DNA of 64,000 nt from Simmondsia chinensis (lineage: Eukaryota > Streptophyta > Magnoliopsida > Caryophyllales > Simmondsiaceae), in assembly GCA_018398585.1 (NCBI GenBank), contig JAGTTD010000007.1:9575320-9639319 (forward strand), written 5' to 3'. Of the stretch, positions 22,530-34,401 are shown piece after piece; the first letter of the stretch is position 1; each line of letters opens with the position of its first letter. A model generated the notes under the pieces. The model made no database searches and was not told where the DNA came from. It saw only the letters and a list, made by a program, of their open reading frames with translations. Made by a program: the position numbers and the translations under genes.

Positions 22530-23463
22530 ACCTGCCTTAGGAAGCATTGGAGCTCCTTTTATTTTAAGGCGGTTTAGCCTGTTGGACAGCCTTAGCCTTA
22601 TTAATATCCACCTCGATGCCCCTTTGGTGCACCAGTAAACCCAAAATTCCAGAATGCACGCTAAAAGCACACTTTAATGGACTTATCTTGAGGTTATGGG
22701 TGCTCATTCTAAAGAACGTGCCCCTATTTAACTTGTGATTCTGATTTGACCACGATGTAATCTATATTGAATTCCATGGTTTTGCCAATGAGATCATGAA
22801 AGATCATGTTCATGGCTCTTTGGTAGGTGGTGCCAGCGTTCTTCACACCAAATGACAGAGCCACCCACTCAAACATCCCTATGCCCCAGGACACCTGAAT
22901 GCCATCTTATGGGTATCCTTTGAATCAATCATAACTTGATAGTACCCACAGTAGCCATCCATGAAGGACAAGACTTCATGCCCAGAAGCTGAGTCATTAA
23001 GCACATCAGCAATAGGCATTGGGTATTCGTCTTTCGAAGTAGCTGCATTTAGGTCCCTGCAGTCAATATAGACCCTTATTTTGCCATTCTATTTAATGAG
23101 AGGAACAATATTTGCCAGCCATTTAACATATCTGGCAGTCCTGATAAACTTGGCCTTTAAGAGCCTTTCGATCTCTTCCTTGATCAAATGGATAACTTGT
23201 TAGGACATTCTCCTATGGGCTCAAATGATGGGTGTCGATCCTTGCTTGATAAGAAGCTTATGTTTAGCCACCTTCTATCTAGGCTTGGCAAAATAGTCCT
23301 TGAATTCGTGAAGCAAGGCCAAGTATTGCTCTATCTGCTCTTAAGAAAGCAAAGCGCTCCGATAGGTAAGTCTTGGGTCTACTGTTTATCCCAAATTAAC
23401 CTCGAGGGGGGGATCTTGGACTTTAGCCCTCAAATCCTTCATTTTGGCTGGTGCTGCTCTTAA
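22530..23463 (-). pseudogene. Tat element reverse transcriptase remnant
   Basis: Minus strand, several frames: QEQIEQYLALLHEFKDYFA upstream, EEIERLLKAKFIRTARY, KIRVYIDCRDLNAATSKDEY, MPIADVLNDSASGHEVLSF and GYYQVMIDSKDTHKMAFRCP, all standard gypsy RT blocks. The catalytic YIDD box reads NIDY (near 22765), so the active site is destroyed. Then IEVDINKAKAV marks the thumb. Numerous stops. Confidence 0.8.
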
Positions 23464-23542
23464 GTTAGAGAGTTCTAGCTCCTCTTTTTGTGTGGTATGA
23501 ACCTGGAAACCACTGAAAGGCTGCTAGGTCGAACGTTGATCC

Positions 23543-24601
23543 TTAGCATGCTAGGGCATAAGCCTTGCTAGCATTGAGGAAATGGCCTCTTGGGCCACTA
23601 ATGGGAGGTCTTGGTCCCTCTGCATTGGGTTCTACTATGCCTTGGAAATCTCCTTCTTTAAGAAGGGCCCTCATGCATCCCCAGAAGTCAGAGTCTGTAG
23701 ACTCTACATCTAATTGATGAACCTGAGCCTTAGTCAATGGGTTGTTAGGGATGGAAATCATGTCCTATCGTTGGGCAGATTGTGGAGTGGTCCTTTTAAC
23801 ATCAAGTGGTCTCATTCCATCTTCATAGAATTTTGTCTCCACGTAGTTAGAGCAAGTCATGAATAGCCTATAATCTGCCATAATAATCTCATACTTGTCA
23901 TGGTTCCAAAAGATTAACAATTGGTGAAGTGAAGAAGGGATACAATAATTAACATGTAACCAATCTCTCCCGAACAAAGCATTGTAGCTCGAGGTAGTAT
24001 CCACGACAAAGAAAGCTGTTAGCTTGCTTAGGCTGCCAACTGTTAAGTTAATTGGGATGACCCCTTTGGATTTAGTAAGAGCTCCAAAAAATCCTTAGAT
24101 TGCAACATCCGAAGTAATTACATCATCTCAAGATTTACCAATGACCCCCAACATAAATGCAAAAAGAACATTGATGGCCGTGCCATTGCCCACCAAGACC
24201 GTGTTCACCAAAATGTCATCAAATTTGGCTTTGATGTATAGGGGCTTGATGTGTTTATTAGTGGTATTAGGCCCAGCAAACATCATCTTCATTATGCCAG
24301 GTGATTCATCAGGTGATTTGAATGTTGAGGCATTAACTTTAAAAGATAAGGGATAAGGGTTGCATTTGGTGGTTGCTACTTTAACCACAAGCTCCACTTG
24401 AGGATCCTCATCTGATGCTATAGCATTCCCCTCGAGGTCTTCTAGAGTGTCAGTTACCATGAACTCTAAAGTAAGGAGCAATGCAGTTTTGACATCAACT
24501 TTTTTTAGACGTGTCCTAAATTGTGTCTGGATCCCTTGGTCTGTTCCCTTTTCTAGGTTGACAACCATGGGCGTGTTTTGATTGGTATTGAGGACTTCCA
24601 T
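23543..24601 (-). pseudogene. Tat element protease region remnant
   Basis: Open stretch 24128-24601 (157 codons) ends in the aspartic protease: FDDILVNTVLVGNGTAINVL, where NGT replaces the catalytic D-T/S-G. The flap and C-terminal part follow in 23765-24004: SYNALFGRDWLHVNYCIPSS then LHQLLIFWNH and MRPLDV, the characteristic 'YNALLGRDWxH' block of Tat-type proteases. 23543-23761 continues with the linker to RT. Loss of the catalytic Asp and several stops make it non-functional. A second diverged copy lies at 52400-53400. Confidence 0.8.
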
Positions 24602-25819
24602 TCTTTAGCATATCCTGCGTTAGAGGCTGGTCCTCTAGATCAACCCCTAAGGTCAGGGACTCCTCCATTGGTTGGGGGAAGTCCTCCTTGTGGAAATCGT
24701 TCTCTATATTAGATCATATTGGGTTAACATGGCCTCGAGGTTCCATTAAGTTGATGCTGAGAGGGGAGTACTCCTCTTCGTCTCAACGGCTCCCTAAACT
24801 AGGGAACTCTTGGCAAGCTGATCCCACCAAGACTCTCATTCTTTAGAGGATGAGAGGCTAGCCCATCTCTTGAGCTTCTTATGTGTCTATCCTTTACCGG
24901 CAGTTGTAAAGACCTAGACTTAGTCGTTGGATCCTCAAGATCCATCTGCTCAGTTTGCTTGCCCTTGTGAACTCTGGCTTCCTTTTGAGAAATCCTAGTT
25001 AAGCAAGTGTCGAGCAAATTCCTTTGCTGAGATGCCTTCGTCAGTAGCTGCCTTTTCTTTTGAGTTCTAGTAAGGCTAGAGGGAATAACGTCCCCTTGTC
25101 CAAGGTGATTTCTTCTACAAACATTACCAAATCGGATCCTGGGAGGTTGGTGTCCAGAATGTCATGGTGCTTGACTAGTGTCCATGTCTAGTAGGTGGTA
25201 ATTCGGGCTTTCTTTGGATGCCCAATTCTCATGATGATCTGGATCTTTTAAGGAGGATCCTCGATAGGCTCAAATCGATGGGACTTCTCTAATAGCATCT
25301 TTAATTCCAACAAAAGGTTTTACAGGCGATATATATTAAGGCAACAACTTTAGCTTTCTCATTGCTGCATGTATCCTCACGCAATATTGCTAGCATGCCC
25401 TGTACGGTATCCTTTCCAAATCGTGAGATATTTTGTCCTGGCTCGTGAGGCCTTCAGAGGGCCCCTGGTTGCCATTGATCTCCATAGCCAAATCTTCAGC
25501 CGCTGTCAGTGCAATGATGGAGTTATTGCAAAGCTTGATCAATAAATTTTTAAAAATGGCACACTTGTTTGTAGGATGGAGTTCAGTGTTATGCTAAAAA
25601 CATATTTCATCATCCAATGTGCACACAAATCTAAGGAAGCTTAATATCCCTTTAATGACCAACCGCTCAACAGATGGTTAGCCACTCTTGCCTTTTGAAT
25701 GTCGCTGAGGACCATTTTTCTCTTGTAGAGGGGAAAAGGATTAGTCATAACACCGCAAGGATTACTTTTGACAATGGTGTCAATAACATTGCCTTGAAGA
25801 GGACTAGGGAAGGGGTCTT
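24602..25819 (-). other. Spacer and zinc-like region between gag and protease
   Basis: Low-complexity, Lys/Glu/Ser-rich minus-strand translation (for example ISQKEARVHKGKQTEQMD in 24799-25017) with no defined domain. Near 25600-25520, HNTELHPTNKCAIFKNLLIK repeats the His/Cys pattern seen at the gag end. Probably gag-pol linker of the Tat element. Confidence 0.5.
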
Positions 25820-27580
25820 TGTCAACACCCATCTATCCTTCTCTGGGGAAGATTAATTCCCTTACTTCTATGGCATCCTGAACCATGTTTCTGAAGATAA
25901 TGCAATTCTTTGTTGAATGGGTCAACGATTGTGTCATTTACAGTAGACCTTCCCCTTATTAGAATTTGGGTCAAGTTTTCTATGTTTATCCATGATCTTG
26001 AGTTTCTTATTTGCCTCAAGCCAATCAAATCTCTTGAGAGGTTAAATGAGTACTTTCTCAAGCCTTGGGATTGCTAAGACTTCTGGCTTTGACATCCTCT
26101 TAACCAAATGACCGCAAACCATTGGAGGCCCCTTGACGCATTCAACAACGTCAATCTCGTAAGGAGGATCTTCATCCTCTTTGATTAGATCATGTACGTA
26201 ATTCCCATACACGCTATTTTTCTTGAGGCTTTCTTCTTTCAAGACAGCCTCGTATCTAGCGGCACATTCTTCCAGTTGTAGGAGCGTCGTGAAGTTAGAG
26301 CCTTCAAATTTCTTTTTAAATTCAATATCCAAGCCATTTAAAGCTGGCTTGGGGGTATTCAACTTTAGGGAGGGCTACTGTCACTAGGCTTTTGCCTCAT
26401 TCGAGCCAAGTCAGACATGGATGTTCTGAATTCCATTCTTAGAAACTGAGCTTGAAATTTCCTTGCCATGTCATCCCAAAAATAGATGGAATCAGATGGT
26501 AGGCTAATGTACAACTGAAAAACAGTCTTAGTTAAGGAGCTGGGAACAACCTAAGCTTGAGACATTGATTGTCAGACGCTTACCTACACTAGCAATTAAA
26601 TCTTGCCAAGTGCTTGAGGGTAGACACAGTCCCTTCTCATGAGAAAAGGGTAAACTTAGGGGTTTTATATCCTTAAAGAAAAGGGTAATTCTTGTCAATA
26701 TAGACAGGGTAAGATTTACTGTACAAGGATTTATTGACCCTTCTTAGGCTTGGCCCACACATATGCTTGATGAGGGCAGCCAGTTGGTCTTGGAGAGGTA
26801 CGTTAGGCACATGGTTATGTGCCTTTTATTGCCCCCAAAGTGGGTAAAGATCTCGAGGGGGTTTCGCAGGATACCACTAAGCACTCATCACAATCTGGTG
26901 TGGGAACGGATGTTGTTGCCCAAACCCGGGGTAACCCCCGTGATTAATAAGGCCATATGCATGGTTAGCCACAATGTATGTTACAGCAGGACCTGGGTTA
27001 TATGGAAATCCTGAGAGCACGCCAATATTAGCAGGCTGTTGGTTCATCCTCACTTGATCAGTCCCCAAGTCAAGGTCTTGAGGAAGCGGGTGGTTAGCTT
27101 GTCATCTAGTGTGATAAGCATGCATAGGTCTAAGAAGGATAAGCTGGTTCCGAGGATTGGGTATCTATCCTTGCATTCCTATTTCAAGGCCTTGAGTGGA
27201 CCTCAAGGTTACTTCTACTACTTGAGGAGGGTATGAATGGTTTTGTCCCTATCTCAAGGATAGGTAACACTAGCACATTGGTGTTGACTCCCTCAACGCT
27301 AAGAAAAGCTCTGATTCGAAGGGTCTACAATCCCAAGAGGCACATTGCTCATACAGCTAGATTCCAACTGTGTGACGTTCGGGTTAGCCATAACTGGGTT
27401 TTCCATTCTCTCAGGGACATTATAGTCAACCTGAGTCACTAGTAAACGTGAGCTTGAGGGAGCCTTGCGAGGATATCTAGTTGGTGCTGACGGAGGAGGT
27501 GCAAGCCTAAGTTGCTTGATATCCTCTCCAATGGCTTGAACGAAGCTATTATGAGCCTTAGCTTGTCTAACCAAGATGGG
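25820..27580 (-). pseudogene. Tat element gag remnant
   Basis: Minus strand. The N-terminal part is in 27299-27574 (KAHNSFVQAIGEDIKQLRL and a Pro-rich linker). The capsid core appears around 26470-26380 (MARKFQAQFLRMEFRTSMSD, LARMRQK) and 26042-26362 (EFKKKFEGSNFTTLLQLEEC, AARYEAVLKE). The end, near 25990-25850, shows VYCKWHNR and, one frame on, STKNCIIFRNMVQDAIEVRE, a CxxH/HxxxC-type motif. Frames change repeatedly. Position next to the 5' LTR fits gag. Confidence 0.7.
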
Positions 27581-28141
27581 CTTGACTTCAACTACTGTCT
27601 ATCTTGCCACGTCCTTATCAGTAAGGGTAGCAGTAGAAGACAAGGTTGAGTTCATTTCACTAAGACTCTGTCAGTCATCTTTGTAAAGCCTATCATGCAT
27701 CGAGGTTCTAATGTTGTTTATCACAGTTCTCATGGTGGCAGAGCTTTCATGCTAAGCCACTGGATTGCGCTTTGTTTTCGCACGTTGTCTCTCAAGAGCT
27801 TCTCTCATCGTTTGTTTGACTCCTTGGTCCATAATTTCTAAACGACGTTTAAGAATAGCCATGAAACTCTTGCGAGAATAGCCATCTGTATCTATTAGTT
27901 CATCCTCTGGGATGTCATCAACACACCACTCTCACCGCTGTGGCTATGACTCGGCTCATCCCTTTGTGTTATAGGACTTCGTTCAAGAGGATGCTCAAGT
28001 ATGGATCTAATTAGAGCCAAGCCCTCTTACTCTTCATGCTCGAGACCACAGGATGTCTTGGTTCTTACCATTGGTGAATGGTCTTAAACTATGTTTTGGT
28101 AATCCATGATGGACTAAAGACGTTAAAGTCTTGTTTTAAGT

Positions 28142-28162
28142 CTCCCACAGTGGTCGCCAAAA
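28142..28162 (-). promoter_or_regulatory. Primer binding site of the Tat element
   Basis: On the minus strand TTTGGCGACCACTGTGGGAG lies just inside the 5' LTR (after CAAACATGAC). It resembles the TTTGGCGCCGTCTGTGGGAA type used by plant Tat elements. It fixes the minus orientation. Confidence 0.6.
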
Positions 28163-28166
28163 GTCA

Positions 28167-29328
28167 TGTTTGCTTTATTTTGTTTGCAATAAAGTGTGAT
28201 GTGGTCGCCGCAAAATAATAAACAAAACAAACGTCAAAAAGAGACTAGCCTAATTACAAACTGCACATATTTGACCTCAACCACTCATAGTTTTCAGAGA
28301 AAAGGTTGTGTTATGTTGGTGTATCAAACTTTGGTATATCGTGAGTTTTACTTATGCTTCATTTAAGAAGATTTTTGTTAAGTACTTTTGTGGATTATAT
28401 ATGTTGACAAAAAAATAAAAGGACGCGGACCTAACTCAAGTGTCAGTTATAGTGACGGAGTATGGCCCACAGACGCCTTTCCTCGTTCACTTGAAGTTTA
28501 GGAATTGAGGTGGAGACAAACCCAAGAGCTCAGCGGTCCATTTCCGATCTCGAGTCAATTAGGTTTTTTAGCCTAGCACCCTTGACTTATAATAACTTGA
28601 ATGAGTTAAGGTCTGACAATATTAAGGTCGAGCAAATTGTATTTAGGTCATTGAGTTCGGACCAACACAATCAAGGTCAAGCCTTGGCTATCAAAGCCTT
28701 AAACAATAGTGCAAACCTAAGTTTACTTGACTTATTAAGCAGTAACAGTAGTGTTAAGACCAGCGGAATTAAGGCGAAGCCTTGATCATCAAAGCCTTAA
28801 ACTAAAGCCCCAATTCTCAACTCATCAAAATTTGGGAACAAATTAAAACTGGAAGTTCATTCTTGAAACTCGAGAGACTGGGTTACTGATGAAGCAAGCA
28901 CAAGAAGTTCAACATTAATTTAAGTTATGATAAGTTACGCTACTCCTAAGAAAAAACACATGTGTGCTGTAAGGAAAACTGGAAGTTCATACCTAAAACC
29001 CGAGAAACTACATTACTGATGAAGTAAGTACAACACGTTCTATGTTTATCTAAATTATGCTAAGTTATGCTACTCGTAAGAAAAAGCACAAATGTGCTGT
29101 AATGAAAACTTGATAAAGTTTTGTACTGTGTTGTTGATCGTTGAATTGACGCAGATCCCTTTATTTATAAAAAACGGAAAGTAACTGCTGCTCCTAATTC
29201 TATGTCAACTCTTCCCACATCCGGCCACTGAGCTTCCTCTTATGCACAAAAAATATTAATTCAGTATTGGAGGGAATTCCTTGGTGTCCACATCCGTAAT
29301 CTTAGCGAAAGTCCCTTCTTGAAACCCA
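28167..29328 (-). repeat. 5' LTR of the Tat element
   Basis: 1162 bp, beginning TGTTTGCTTTATTT and ending GAAACCCA on the plus map. About 270 bp longer than its partner at 15506-16395. The excess is explained by a tandem duplication (28845-28974 followed by 28975-29103) plus extra sequence near 28440-28530 and 28705-28770. A TTTATTTATAAA motif near 29161 lies where a minus-strand promoter could be. Confidence 0.75.
28845..29103. repeat. Tandem duplication of about 130 bp inside an LTR
   Basis: Two head-to-tail units, both starting AAAACTGGAAGTTCAT and ending GTGTGCTGTAA / AATGTGCTGTAA. The partner LTR has a single copy (16031-16160). The units have diverged, so the duplication is not recent. 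Confidence 0.8.
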
Positions 29329-30445
29329 CATACTCTTGGATTAAGCTTAGTACCCAAGTATTTGAGCCCAAAGTAACCACCTCGAGCCTAGAAACCACCT
29401 GTCTTACAGCCTTCTTGGTAGTCCCTTGAACTCAAGCTCCTTTTACCCTTCAGCCATCTCGAGTCCTCGAGTGGTTGATGCCCTTGTTCGGGTGATCATC
29501 TCTTCAGGATGCTAGGCTCGAGACACTATTACTTCACCACCTAAAGGCTTAATTCTTGTCAAGGAAGGCCTCACGTGTTTAGTACGTGACACTTTGATCA
29601 ATACGGCATCATCCTAGCCCTTTCATAACTACGATGGAGCAAATTGTATTCGAGCTCGAGGCTACGAGCTTGAGCTCAAGATGCGTCAGTTAACTGATTC
29701 AACCACCCACTTTGTAATACATTTTCCTTCCTTGTTTAATTCGGTTTTTTAGCCGCTCCATATCCTTCACATTCAATAACTTGTTGAAAAGTTATGTATT
29801 TTATTGATTTAAAAACTATTTATTTTCAAGTCATAATTATTTTACAAAAGGGTTTTTTAATTGAAAAAGAAAATTAATCCTCAAAATTTAAGAGACATTA
29901 AAACAAGTTGTTCAATAATGCATTAAAATCCAGTAATGCAATGCAATGAAACGTTCTATTTAGCCGTTGATAAGAATTTGACAGCCATTAACATGACCAA
30001 CGATGGAAATTGAGAATCAAGTAGATTGTTTATCTACGCTACATATGAGCATGGAGGAAAAATATACAAAATATGAAATATTTTATTCATTCATTAATAT
30101 TCTCTATTTTTGTGAAAAATAGTGGATTTCGTAGTTGTAATTTGGGGATCTTTTACTGCTGCATTAATAGAGCTCCGATTGGTTGTTGAATCTTAGAAAG
30201 GAAATTCAAGCTTAATAGTAATACTCGTGTACAAGGGTGTTTCCTTTCTAAGGATAGTGCTTTAATATGCCTCAATCTAAGATATGTTTTATTTGAAACA
30301 CTTTCTGTATTTCTTATGTTTTCATGTACCTAACCTTGTTTGTATTATAATTGTTGGTTCTTGATCTTACTATGTCTAAGTGATGTTATATTGTTATTTT
30401 CTGGTTCTATAACTATTGATGTTTTGATATTAGTTCTCGAATGAT
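29329..30445. other. Unassigned stretch after the Tat element
   Basis: No gene recognised. 29340-29700 is relatively GC-rich with repeated CTCGAG words, possibly an unrecognised LTR or older element; from 29700 the sequence is AT-rich. Confidence 0.5.
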
Positions 30446-30688
30446 AAAAAAAAAAAAAAGAACATACCCAGTGCCTCAAGGGCTCCCGCCTACGCAGGGT
30501 CTGGGGGGGTGCGGATGTACGCAGCCTTCTCCCTTCAGGGTATTAACCTGAAGAGAGACTGTTTCCCAGTGCCCCCAACCTGAGGGTGAGGATTTCCCAG
30601 GAGGTCACCCATCCTGGTACTACTCTCCCAAGCACGCTTAACTTCGGAGTTCTCATGGGATCCGGTTACGGCGTGTTGGTGCCCTCTT
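30446..30688 (-). mobile_element. 5S-headed SINE, copy 1 (minus)
   Basis: Read on the minus strand: head GAGGGCACCAACACGCC, then CGGATCCCATGAGAACTCCG, the A box AAGTTAAGCGTGCTTGG and the C-box region GGATGGGTGACCTCCTGGGA, all of plant 5S rRNA. A tail follows (GGGAAACAGTCTCTCTTCAG, GGCTGCGTACATCC, CCCAGACCCTGCGTAGGC, GCACTGGGTATG) matching the RTE 3' end at 40471-40615. It finishes in a run of T on the minus strand opposite A 30446-30459. No target duplication could be recognised at this copy. Confidence 0.75.
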
Positions 30689-33600
30689 TGGTGTATTTTT
30701 GATGAATATTACAAAATATTTCTAACGTAATCAACACTAGATTTCTAGTTGATTTTTTGTGTGTAGCACTCATTCTAACAGGGCTTTTTTGTCTACAAAT
30801 ACCGTGCCTTGGGGCACTAATCGACACACATTATACTGAAATATCCATACTTTTCATCTTCTTTTTCTCTACTATACTGAGCTTCTTTTCTTACTCTAGT
30901 TACTGAGCATGTTGGGGCATTCTTCAAACCATCACGCAAGAGTAAACTCTTTTGTTAGGTGCCGTGTTAACCTTGGGAGTGGGAGTGCTTGACGATCCAT
31001 CTTTCCAAAGCGGGGGCATAAACAACATAGGGCAACTATACGATGCGGCAACTTTCTTTAGTTCAATCTTTCTTCTTTGCATCCTTTTATTTTAGTTTAT
31101 TAATTATCTTGTTTCGAATCCCTTTGTTTGAGTTCGAGGTCTATAGTGTTCAGTATAAGGCCTGCCCATTGAAGTTCCTTCCATAGTTGGTTTAAGTTTT
31201 ATTTTGCCCCCATCTTGAGGTAGCTATTTAGCATCTTGAGTTTGAATTTTTATTGCCCATTTGCAATATTTTTCCAGCAAAAGACTCATTACAATCTTAA
31301 ATATGTGCATGCTTTTATTATATAACATACAACAACTACATATAAATTCAAATAATATTTCTACTAAGAAAATTGTTATTAGCTTATAGGCTTATAATAA
31401 GTTAATTCTTATATATATATATATTTCACTATTAGAGTCAAACATGAAATATGTGATTGAAAGGCTAAAAAGGAAAAAAAGGAAGTCCAGATTTTCTGTC
31501 ATACTTTTTTATTAGATAGCAAGAATACGTCCCCAATGCTTTTTTTCTTTTGCTATTGCTTTTTTCTTCACATCTACAAACATGACAAATCGCAGTGTTG
31601 ATGTTATTGGACATTGTAAGTTGTGGAGATTGGCTAACATATTTTCAATGGATTTTAGTTTTAGAAAATTTTGTACTTTATATATATAATATAAGGATAT
31701 TATTGTGATAACTGAATGTTGGAATACTAACCAAAGTATGACCATGAGCTATTGACACATGATGTCGTTCACACACATGTGCGTATATATATATATATAT
31801 ATTTATTTATTTATTAATTTAATTACTGAGTAGTGAAATACTAGCGAGATATAACAAAATGTGATGTCTTTCATATAAAAAATAAAGTCTTTTTTTTATC
31901 ATAACGGAAAAAGCAAAGGTCAAACAGAAACTTGAATTACAACCCGTCATCTCTCATAGCAATAACTGCTATGTTATGGGAATGAGTAGACCACCAACTA
32001 TGACGACATCTTTTAAGCCTGTAATGCCTAGCAACAACACAATCATTCCAGTTTTAGTGGAAAATTTTCGAGATTGATTCTCTTCTTGTTCATTTTTCAA
32101 AAATACATATGTAGATATTACTCAAACATAATACCCCTCTTTTTATAATTAAAAGCAAGTTAATAAAAGTAGATATTGTATTCTTTTTTTGTTTCTCTTT
32201 CAAATTAATGAACCTACTAAAGTATTTTAACGGTTTTAAATCTCTCTCTCTCTCTCTTTGGGGATAATTGAGAAGAGAGGTCCCCTTAGTTCAAATCTAT
32301 TTTTTTCAAAGATTTATTTAGACAAAAATGATATTGCAAGACTGGATCATGGATAGAGACATGTGAGATTTTGGTTGGTAAATTAACGCCAATTCTCACC
32401 ATCTTTGGTATGATATTACAAGTAGTTAATAGATGTTATTTAGAAAATAAAATCCCATATCTCTTGATTGATAGGAAAGAGTTAAATGTAAACCCATGAA
32501 AATCCCCCCTCCTCGTATTGAATTAAAAGAATTGCACTAAGGTTGCTACAAGAGATGGCCAACAGATCTTGTTACGAGATGATGCTACTCAACTCTTAAT
32601 GGCTTGACCCCTTAATAAATGACTTCTTTTTCTTTTTTTTTTTTTTTTTGTTAAGATTAATGTAACAACCCACTTCAACATGTTAGATGAACAACTCGAG
32701 GCAACCTAGTTTAGAACAACATTGTGATTACATTTTTTTTCTTCGGCTGAGCTCGAATTGATCATTCTTTCACCTCTAGTTGACATGAATCGAATATAAC
32801 CGTACATGCAGTTGGACATGTAATGAAACATTTCCTACCAAACAAGAGTAAATATATTCCCATGATACAGTTTTAACCCACTAACAAGTGCACCCTGAAA
32901 AGTTATGCTGTTAAAAGTTTCTCTTTTATCTTTAGTCTAAAACTAATTTAGTCTTGTATTGTGTTACTTTAATCCAAAAAAAGAAAAGAAAAGAGGGGGA
33001 GGGTCAATCAGAAAGGATGAGATAAGACATTCTCATAAGGAATGCAAGATGGGCATTTTTTTGTGCCAACACAATACAATTAGTGTGATGGTGGGCGAGG
33101 TACACAAAATGCTTTGTTACTCTCTTGTAGAAAGGCTCTTTTTTGGTGTGTCCACTAGGACAATCATTTTGGTATCTTTAGTTAGCACCTTTGTTTTACC
33201 CTATTATTGCTTCTTATTGTTGCCAAAAGGTGGTTCGAAGTATACACGTCTCATTTTTCCTTTGTTTCTTTTTTTTTTTTTTTTTTTTATAATTTGTGAC
33301 AAAAATCGTGATATAATGTAGGCGCATCCATAAGAGCAAGGGCTTAGCATATACTTAGAAAATCGTGCAATATTTAAAGACCAATAAAAGAATATCACCA
33401 AAATATACCTAAAACAAAAGTAAAAAATCAAAAGTGAAAGACCTCACCAACACTGGATAAGACAAAAAATAAGAGGAAAAATTCAAGGCACTAATATCGG
33501 GACAGAATGAAGCACGGGAAGCAAATCAAAGCTCTGAATCCTGGACCTCCACCAAAACACTGTGAAACGGAAAAGGAAGTTCACCAATGAGGTTCATTGT

Positions 33601-33731
33601 CACCCTTTTGTGTTGACTTGCGTGAATAACCCGGTGTTGGACTTATTCCTTATTCTAATTTTGCAAGCGACTTGGCCATAATAAAAAGCATTTCCCTTTT
33701 CCCATAAAAAAATACAATTTATCAAGACATT
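30689..33731. other. AT-rich intergenic stretch with simple repeats
   Basis: No gene or element ends identified. Contains (TA)n at about 31783-31802, (CT)n at about 32242-32258, a T run at 32632-32649 and one at 33270-33288. Short open frames at 32959-33321 are low-complexity and are not called. 30750-31250 has somewhat LTR-like composition, but no partner was found. Confidence 0.5.
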
Positions 33732-33748
33732 ATTGCATGTCTAAAATA

Positions 33749-34002
33749 GGGTTCATTTACCAGGTACTAATGCCATCGGATCCCATTAGAACTCTGAAGT
33801 TAAGCATGCTTGGGCGAGAGTAATACCAGGATGAGTGACCTCTTGCGAAGTCCTCGTGTTACCAACCCTATAAGGTTGAAAATCCTCGGAAACAGCCTCT
33901 TGGCAGGGTTACACCTTGAAGGGATAAGGCTGCGTACATCCACCCCTCATAGACCTCGCTTATGCGGGAGCGCTTGAAGTACTGAGTTTGTTGTTGCTAT
34001 GT
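33749..34002 (+). mobile_element. 5S-headed SINE, copy 2 with target duplication
   Basis: 254 bp. Flanked by ATTGCATGTCTAAAATA (33732-33748) and ATTGCACGTCTAAAATA (34003-34019), a 17-bp duplication with one mismatch. The head begins exactly at the first base of 5S rRNA (GGGTTC..TACCAGGTACTAATGC) and keeps the complete 120-nt 5S frame: A box GAAGTTAAGCATGCTTGGG from 33796, intermediate element near 33815, C box GGATGAGTGACCTC near 33829, and 3' end GTCCTCGTGTT. From about 33869 the tail is RTE-like (CCTCGGAAACAGCCTC, GGCTGCGTACATCC, GACCTCGCTTATGCGGGAG) and ends GAGTTTGTTGTTG. Pol III transcription from the 5S internal promoter is inferred. Confidence 0.85.
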
Positions 34003-34401
34003 ATTGCACGTCTAAAATATATAGTATTTGGATGTACGTAAATGCAAATAGTATGTATTTTTTTTTTTTTTTTGGTTATTTTTGACAGTGATTAAATTGA
34101 CCTACCGGTTGAAGCACGATGAAAAATAGTTGCGTGCAAGCGATAAGTTTGCACTAACACTAGTTCGTTTCACGGGTTTTCAATAGCTTTAGCGAAGTTT
34201 ACAATGATATCACTCAACTTGACCATTAAATGGCGCAAACTAACACTTTTTAAGCAAATTGAACAAATTAACATATCAGCTATATAGCTTTACATGCTCT
34301 AAAACAAACATGGATTCCATAAAATTAAATTACTAATGTGTCATAATTTGTTTTCATTTTTTGATAATTAGGAATTAAGTTTAGTATCAATATAAAGAGA
34401 A

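Larger units (their letters stand above)
15506..29328 (-). mobile_element. Tat-type Ty3/gypsy element with antisense PMD gene
   Basis: A 13.8 kb minus-strand element. 5' LTR at 28167-29328 and 3' LTR at 15506-16395 are homologous. Inside the 5' LTR lies a Tat-like primer site. In minus-strand order come gag (25820-27580), protease (23765-24601), RT (22530-23463), RNase H (21560-22520) and integrase (20170-21355): the gypsy order with RT before integrase. Between integrase and the 3' LTR about 3.7 kb carry an oppositely oriented PMD gene remnant. Size, protease sequence, primer site and the antisense 3' gene are features of the plant Tat/Ogre lineage. All frames are broken. Target duplication not found. 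Confidence 0.8.

Noticed and set aside
33749..33870. 5S rRNA gene
   Set aside because: Although the sequence is 5S-like over its whole length, it carries many substitutions, continues directly into a SINE tail instead of a T-run terminator, and is flanked by a target duplication. It is a retroposed copy, not a working 5S gene. The same holds for 30446-30688 and 34402-34655.
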